DNA from: Bacteroidales bacterium
GTDB lineage: Bacteria > Bacteroidota > Bacteroidia > Bacteroidales > Paludibacteraceae
Assembly: GCA_900769555.1 (NCBI GenBank)
Contig: CAAGHA010000004.1
Coordinates: forward strand, 1 to 27,936
Length of the DNA stretch: 27,936 nt
Reading direction: 5' to 3'
Part shown: positions 24,264 to 27,936 of the stretch, in pieces
Numbering within the stretch: position 1 is the first letter of the stretch
Layout: each line of letters opens with the position of its first letter
The notes under the pieces: model-generated
What the model saw: only the letters and a program-made list of their open reading frames with translations
What the model was told of the DNA's origin: nothing
The model's database searches: none
Position numbers and translations under genes: made by a program

Positions 24264-25460
24264 TTATTTTAACAACTCCAATGCATTTTTAATTCTTGTA
24301 AATGCTTCTACTAAGTTTTCGTCAGAAGTTGCGTAAGACATTCTGATGCAATTAGGAGCACCAAATGCACTACCACCAACGCATGCAACGTGTCCGACCT
24401 CCAACAAGTACATTGCTAAATCGGCCGAGTTTTCAATTGTTTTTCCATCTTGTGTTTTCTTTCCAAAGTATGAATCACATTCAGGAAAAATATAGAATGC
24501 TCCATTGGGATTATTTACCTTAAATCCGGAAATCTCCTTAGCCATTTTAACAACCAAATTACGTCTTCTCTCAAATGCTGCTCTCATTTCTGCAACGCAA
24601 GATTGATCACCTGTATAAGCTGCTTCTGCTGCTTTTTGAGTGATTGAACATGGTCCGGAAGTATATTGACCTTGCAATTTATTACATGCAGAAGCAATCC
24701 ATTGAGGAGCTGCAATCCATCCCAATCTCCATCCTGTCATAGCATATCCTTTTGATACACCATTTACAATTACAACACGGTCGCGGATAGATTCGAATTG
24801 AGCAATACTTTCATGTTTTCCTATGTAGTTGATATGCTCATAGATTTCGTCTGCAAGAACGATTACATTAGGATATTTTGCCAAAACATTAGCTAATCCT
24901 TCCAACTCCTCCTTTGTATATACACTTCCTGTTGGGTTAGATGGAGAACATAGGATCAATACCTTTGTCTTTGGAGTGATGGCTTGTTCTAATTGCTCCG
25001 GAGTGATTTTAAAATCTTGGTCTAATCCGGCTTCAACTATAACACTTTTTCCATCGGCCAATTTTACCATCTCAACATAACTTACCCAATATGGAGCAGG
25101 AATAATTACCTCATCTCCGGCTCCTACAACACACATTAGAACGTTACAAACGGATTGTTTTGCTCCGTTTGAACATACAATTTGGTTAGCATCGTAATCC
25201 AAACCGTTTTCACGTTTCAATTTTTCAACAATTGCTTTTCTTAGTGCAGGATAGCCCGGAACAGGAGAATAGAATGAAAAATTATCTTCTATTGCCTTCT
25301 TTGCAGCCTCTTTAATATGATTCGGTGTATTAAAATCGGGTTCTCCAACACTTAAGTTAATTACATCGATTCCTTGCGCCTTTAGTTCTTGGCTTTTTTG
25401 TGACATCGCAAGAGTTTCAGACGGTGATAAAGCTGATAAACGAGCTGATAATTGATTCAT
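24264..25460 (-). CDS. aspC: Aspartate-type PLP-dependent aminotransferase
   Basis: It interconverts amino acids and 2-oxo acids, classically aspartate with oxaloacetate, in the cytosol. The fold-type I signature residues are present: SNPTG (174-178), ADEIYEHI (203-210, Asp204 and Tyr207), and the Schiff-base Lys237 in VSKGYAMTGWRLGW. The substrate-carboxylate Arg is in NCIRMSYA near the C-terminus. The 398-aa length and SVGEPDFNTP opening place it in the 1-gamma subgroup; AatA or a broad-specificity enzyme are the alternatives. A TAAATTTG box sits 39 bp upstream. galE lies 82 bp upstream in the same orientation. Confidence 0.93.
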   Translation of the reverse strand: MNQLSARLSALSPSETLAMSQKSQELKAQGIDVINLSVGEPDFNTPNHIKEAAKKAIEDNFSFYSPVPGYPALRKAIVEKLKRENGLDYDANQIVCSNGAKQSVCNVLMCVVGAGDEVIIPAPYWVSYVEMVKLADGKSVIVEAGLDQDFKITPEQLEQAITPKTKVLILCSPSNPTGSVYTKEELEGLANVLAKYPNVIVLADEIYEHINYIGKHESIAQFESIRDRVVIVNGVSKGYAMTGWRLGWIAAPQWIASACNKLQGQYTSGPCSITQKAAEAAYTGDQSCVAEMRAAFERRRNLVVKMAKEISGFKVNNPNGAFYIFPECDSYFGKKTQDGKTIENSADLAMYLLEVGHVACVGGSAFGAPNCIRMSYATSDENLVEAFTRIKNALELLK

Positions 25461-25498
25461 TTCTTTCTTAATTTTTAATAAGTTTCTAAATTTTTGTG

Positions 25499-25506
25499 CA
25501 AATTTA
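25499..25506 (-). promoter_or_regulatory. Bacteroidota -7 element for the aminotransferase
   Basis: CAAATTTA on the plus strand reads TAAATTTG on the minus strand, matching TAnnTTTG, 39 bp upstream of the ATG at 25460, inside the 82-bp gap after galE. Confidence 0.5.
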
Positions 25507-25542
25507 GTAAAATTTGCTTACATTTTGTATTTAAAATTGAAA

Positions 25543-26565
25543 TTATTGTAACTTTTTTTGCCAATTCCATGCAGAGCGTAAAGAATCTTCTAATGATACT
25601 TCCGTTTTCCATCCTAATTCATTGTTGGCAAAGGTGGTGTCTGCCCATACTTTTTCAATATCTCCGGCACGACGTTCTACAATTTCGTATGGGACTTTTA
25701 CCCCTGTGGCTTTTTCAAATCCATTAAGAATTTCAAGAACAGACGAACCATTCCCTGTCCCTAAATTAAAAAATTCTATATTTTTCTTATTTTGTCCTTC
25801 AATTAATCGGTCTATAGCCACTACATGTGCCTTTGCTAAATCTACAACGTTGATGTAATCTCTGATGCAACTTCCATCCGGTGTATTGTAGTCATTTCCA
25901 AACACTCTCAGTTTTTCCCTGATTCCGGCTGCAGTTTGAGTTATGTATGGTAACAAATTGTTCGGAATACCATTAGGAAGTTCTCCAATTTCTGCAGAAG
26001 GATGTGCTCCAATAGGATTAAAGTATCTTAGAATAATGCTATTCATATCAGGATTGGCTACCGCTACGTCTGCCAATATCGTTTCACACATCTGTTTGGT
26101 ACTTCCGTAAGGAGATGTTGCAGGTTTTATAGGCGATTGTTCTGTTACCGGAAGTTCGTCCGGTTGTCCATAAACCGTGCATGATGACGAAAATACAATA
26201 TTTTTAATACCAAAATTAGGCATTAATTGCAACAGGTTTAGTAGAGATACAATATTGTTGCGATAATAACTAATTGGTTTGCTAACAGATTCTCCCACCG
26301 ACTTGTATGCTGCAAAATGGGCAATCGCCTTCATGTCTTGGTGTTTTTCAAAGAATCTCTCTAATGAGTTGTAATCTTTACAATCTATATTTTCATAGGT
26401 TGGTGGAACCTTGGTAATTGCCTTTATTCCATCTAATACAGAAATACTTGAATTGGATAGATTGTCTATAATGATTGGTTCATATCCGGCATTGAAAAGT
26501 TCAACTACGGTATGTGAGCCAATGTATCCGGTTCCTCCGGTAACCAATATTTTCCCTTTTCCCAT
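25543..26565 (-). CDS. galE: UDP-glucose 4-epimerase
   Basis: This enzyme interconverts UDP-glucose and UDP-galactose using tightly bound NAD. The Rossmann loop GGTGYIG (10-16), followed by SHTVVELFNAGY and DNLSNS, is standard. The catalytic pair is Tyr153/Lys157 in SPYGSTKQ with SSSCTVYG (126-133). GDYNTPDGSCIRDYINVVDLAKAH-type sequence and NLGTGNGSSVLE complete the family profile. The 340-aa length is normal. The neighbouring nucleotidyltransferase upstream could supply UDP-glucose, making the pair a sugar-nucleotide module for capsule, LPS or galactose use. Confidence 0.96.
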   Translation of the reverse strand: MGKGKILVTGGTGYIGSHTVVELFNAGYEPIIIDNLSNSSISVLDGIKAITKVPPTYENIDCKDYNSLERFFEKHQDMKAIAHFAAYKSVGESVSKPISYYRNNIVSLLNLLQLMPNFGIKNIVFSSSCTVYGQPDELPVTEQSPIKPATSPYGSTKQMCETILADVAVANPDMNSIILRYFNPIGAHPSAEIGELPNGIPNNLLPYITQTAAGIREKLRVFGNDYNTPDGSCIRDYINVVDLAKAHVVAIDRLIEGQNKKNIEFFNLGTGNGSSVLEILNGFEKATGVKVPYEIVERRAGDIEKVWADTTFANNELGWKTEVSLEDSLRSAWNWQKKLQ

Positions 26566-26614
26566 CGTTTGAAATTAAGGTGGGTTCAATAATTTTTCGG
26601 AATTTTTGAATTTA

Positions 26615-26687
26615 TTTCGAGTAGATTGCTGAGCGAAAGACAAGTGTAGTGCGAGCACTATGACCGACTGACAAATAGCATGTTGTC
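26615..26687. other. Three consecutive hairpins in the galE upstream gap
   Basis: In the 206-bp gap between the nucleotidyltransferase stop and the galE start, three stems follow one another. TTTCG/CGAAA pairs 26615-26619 with 26634-26638. TAGTGC/GCACTA pairs 26647-26652 with 26655-26660, leaving a two-base GA spacer. GACAA/TTGTC pairs 26670-26674 with 26683-26687. The block is more GC-rich than its AT-rich flanks. The middle palindrome would suit a dimeric repressor operator better than an RNA hairpin, given the short spacer. Candidates are operator, structured small RNA or a dispersed repeat; no family is recognised. Confidence 0.35.
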
Positions 26688-26771
26688 GAATGAATCAAAA
26701 AATACCCAAAAGTTTATTTCCCCACGATTTATACACTTTTAATTTAAAACAGTGAATTTATAGAACTCACC

Positions 26772-27677
26772 TTAAAATAGTTTTTGTGGATAAACTCCTT
26801 TGTTTATCAAATCTTGGATTTTACTAACAACTGAGTCGCGATCTTCTTTATAAGTAACTCCAAACCACTTGCATGGAGTGTCTAAAACTTTTATAGTGGC
26901 AGTTTGGGTTTGAATCAATTTGTTCACCATTGTTGGAATCCCATATTCTGCCTTGATATTGTCCTTATTTTCGTTCAAAAATAATTTGAAATCTGCTTCT
27001 GAGTGTGTGAAATAATCAGGTGTGAATCCCCACATATTCATAGATACAGGTAGATTCTCATCGATTGTTTTGTATTCGTTGCTTCCCAAATCCTTGAATA
27101 TTACTACTTCTCCTTTTCGTTGCACTTCATAGTGTTCTACCACCGTGGTCAGATGTTTTTCGCTGTCGGTTTGACAAACGCCTCTGGATACATGACCGCT
27201 CTCCGAAAGGGTGTTTCCTAAACGATAACCAATCATGCAATAATTATTTTCTGTTCCCTCCATGGCTTGCAGTGATTGAGACAAAATTTCAAAACTCTCT
27301 TTGCCATAAAAATCATCGGCATTTATGACTGCAAATGGGGTACTCACAGCCTTTGCTCCCATCATTATTGCATGATTTGTACCCCAAGGTTTTACTCGTT
27401 CCGGATGCAGTGTGTAACCTTCCGGAAGTGAATCCAACTCTTGATATACTACTTCTACTTCAATTGTATTTGAGTATTTGGGGATTATCTTTTCTCTGAA
27501 ATCTTGTTCGAAGGCATGACGAATTACAAAAACTACTTTCCCAAAACCTGCTCGTGCAGCATCATATATGGAATAATCCATAATGGTCTCTCCATTCGGG
27601 CCTAACTCGTCTAATTGCTTTAAGCCTCCATATCTGCTACCCATTCCTGCAGCTAATACCAATAATGTTGGTTTCAT
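26772..27677 (-). CDS. Sugar-phosphate nucleotidyltransferase (UTP-glucose-1-phosphate type)
   Basis: The 301-aa enzyme has the nucleotidyltransferase signature GMGSRYGGLK (11-20) with Lys20 and a preceding LVLAA strand. GTNHAI (99-104) and the metal-binding NADDFYG (119-125, Asp121/Asp122) follow. It would activate a sugar-1-phosphate with NTP; UDP-glucose synthesis is plausible given galE downstream, but specificity is not decided by these motifs. The length is close to the GalU/RmlA range. A TACCTTTG box is 66 bp upstream. Confidence 0.85.
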   Translation of the reverse strand: MKPTLLVLAAGMGSRYGGLKQLDELGPNGETIMDYSIYDAARAGFGKVVFVIRHAFEQDFREKIIPKYSNTIEVEVVYQELDSLPEGYTLHPERVKPWGTNHAIMMGAKAVSTPFAVINADDFYGKESFEILSQSLQAMEGTENNYCMIGYRLGNTLSESGHVSRGVCQTDSEKHLTTVVEHYEVQRKGEVVIFKDLGSNEYKTIDENLPVSMNMWGFTPDYFTHSEADFKLFLNENKDNIKAEYGIPTMVNKLIQTQTATIKVLDTPCKWFGVTYKEDRDSVVSKIQDLINKGVYPQKLF

Positions 27678-27742
27678 AATTATCCTTAATTTATGTGTTA
27701 GACATTTAATAATGCCCTACTATTCCATTTTACAAATTTTTG

Positions 27743-27750
27743 CAAAGGTA
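27743..27750 (-). promoter_or_regulatory. Bacteroidota -7 element for the nucleotidyltransferase
   Basis: CAAAGGTA on the plus strand reads TACCTTTG on the minus strand, matching TAnnTTTG, 66 bp upstream of the ATG at 27677. It lies between that gene and the IS30-type end, outside the element's visible coding part. Confidence 0.55.
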
Positions 27751-27811
27751 CTAATATTTTTTTGTATGTTATTGTTTGGTAGAACTTTTTTTGAGGATAA
27801 AGTATGAGAAT

Positions 27812-27936
27812 TATGGTTTGTAGAGTCCAATAGCAAATGCAAAATTAAAGTAAAGAATTGAAAAAGCATTTAACAGGAGCCTCAAAATTAAGTTTTTCAC
27901 GAGGTCTTCTGTTTAATTTTTTTTGGATTTTCAATA
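27812..27936 (-). mobile_element. Right-hand end of an IS30-type insertion sequence (partial)
   Basis: The transposase tail runs off the window at 27936. The following non-coding stretch (about 27812-27844, reading TTTTGCATTTGCTATTGGAC on the minus strand) is where the terminal inverted repeat should lie. The exact end and any target duplication cannot be fixed without the other end. The element's 3' end faces the nucleotidyltransferase gene, which it does not interrupt. Confidence 0.5.
27845..27936 (-). CDS. IS30-family transposase, C-terminal fragment cut by the window edge
   Basis: On the minus strand from the right edge, an open frame of 29 codons reads to a TAA at 27847-27845. It contains KKLNRRPREKLNFEAPVKCF, which matches the conserved C-terminus of IS30-family DDE transposases (pattern LN.RPRK.L.F.TP.E.F). 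The rest of the gene, including the catalytic triad, lies outside the window, so activity cannot be judged. It is too short to stand out by length; the call rests on the motif. Confidence 0.75.
   Translation of the reverse strand, partial: LKIQKKLNRRPREKLNFEAPVKCFFNSLL

Noticed and set aside
1..27936. CRISPR array, tRNA or rRNA genes
   Set aside because: No regularly spaced repeats beyond the left-edge pair, and no cloverleaf-like or rRNA-like sequence noticed in the intergenic gaps.

Overview
The window looks like a chromosomal contig from a member of the Bacteroidales (phylum Bacteroidota). The DNA is AT-rich. Intergenic regions carry the Bacteroidota -7 promoter element TAnnTTTG, start codons lack strong Shine-Dalgarno sequences, and two secreted enzymes end in type IX secretion system (T9SS) type A sorting domains. 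Fused xylan esterases plus a GH5 glucanase suggest a plant-fibre-degrading anaerobe (gut, rumen, termite or sediment); the genus cannot be fixed from the sequence.

Region 1 (1-5.4 kb, minus strand) is a type I restriction-modification locus in the order hsdM, fic, a 75-aa orphan, a 194-aa membrane/coiled-coil orphan, hsdS. No hsdR lies in the window. HsdS breaks off early in its second target-recognition half, where two near-identical 23-bp direct repeats appear; this looks like a mobile-element end or a rearrangement. Region 2 (5.6-6.9 kb, minus strand) holds two damaged genes: a small membrane-anchored/secreted protein split by a one-base shift in a seven-base homopolymer, and a decayed hipA toxin kinase with an internal deletion and a frameshift.

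Region 3 (7.1-10.1 kb, plus strand) is a single 965-aa secreted enzyme: CE6-like acetyl esterase, CBM6-like module, CE15 glucuronoyl esterase, T9SS sorting domain. It has its own promoter, a structured leader and a strong terminator. Region 4 (10.1-16.0 kb, minus strand) contains metG, a DUF2130 nuclease-like coiled-coil protein, a LysM glucosaminidase and a T9SS-exported GH5 glucanase. Region 5 (16.2-22.5 kb) has cdd on the plus strand. On the minus strand it has a NodB-like polysaccharide-deacetylase homologue, radC, and an apparent operon of Ig-like lipoprotein, WbqC-like protein and acyltransferase.

Region 6 (22.6-27.7 kb) has a ComEA-like helix-hairpin-helix protein with a foldable leader and a double-CDGSH iron-sulfur protein on the plus strand. 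On the minus strand it has an aspartate-type aminotransferase, galE and a sugar-phosphate nucleotidyltransferase. At the extreme right edge, too short for a normal ORF call, is the C-terminal tail of an IS30-type transposase. Both edges therefore appear to lie in or next to repeated mobile DNA, as expected for an assembly contig broken at repeats.

The housekeeping and sugar-nucleotide genes look ordinary. The parts worth a second look are the hsdM-fic-orphan-orphan-hsdS cassette, the two broken genes beside it, the esterase fusion, and three structured non-coding stretches. No CRISPR array, tRNA or rRNA was seen, and no gene-free stretch exceeds 300 bases.
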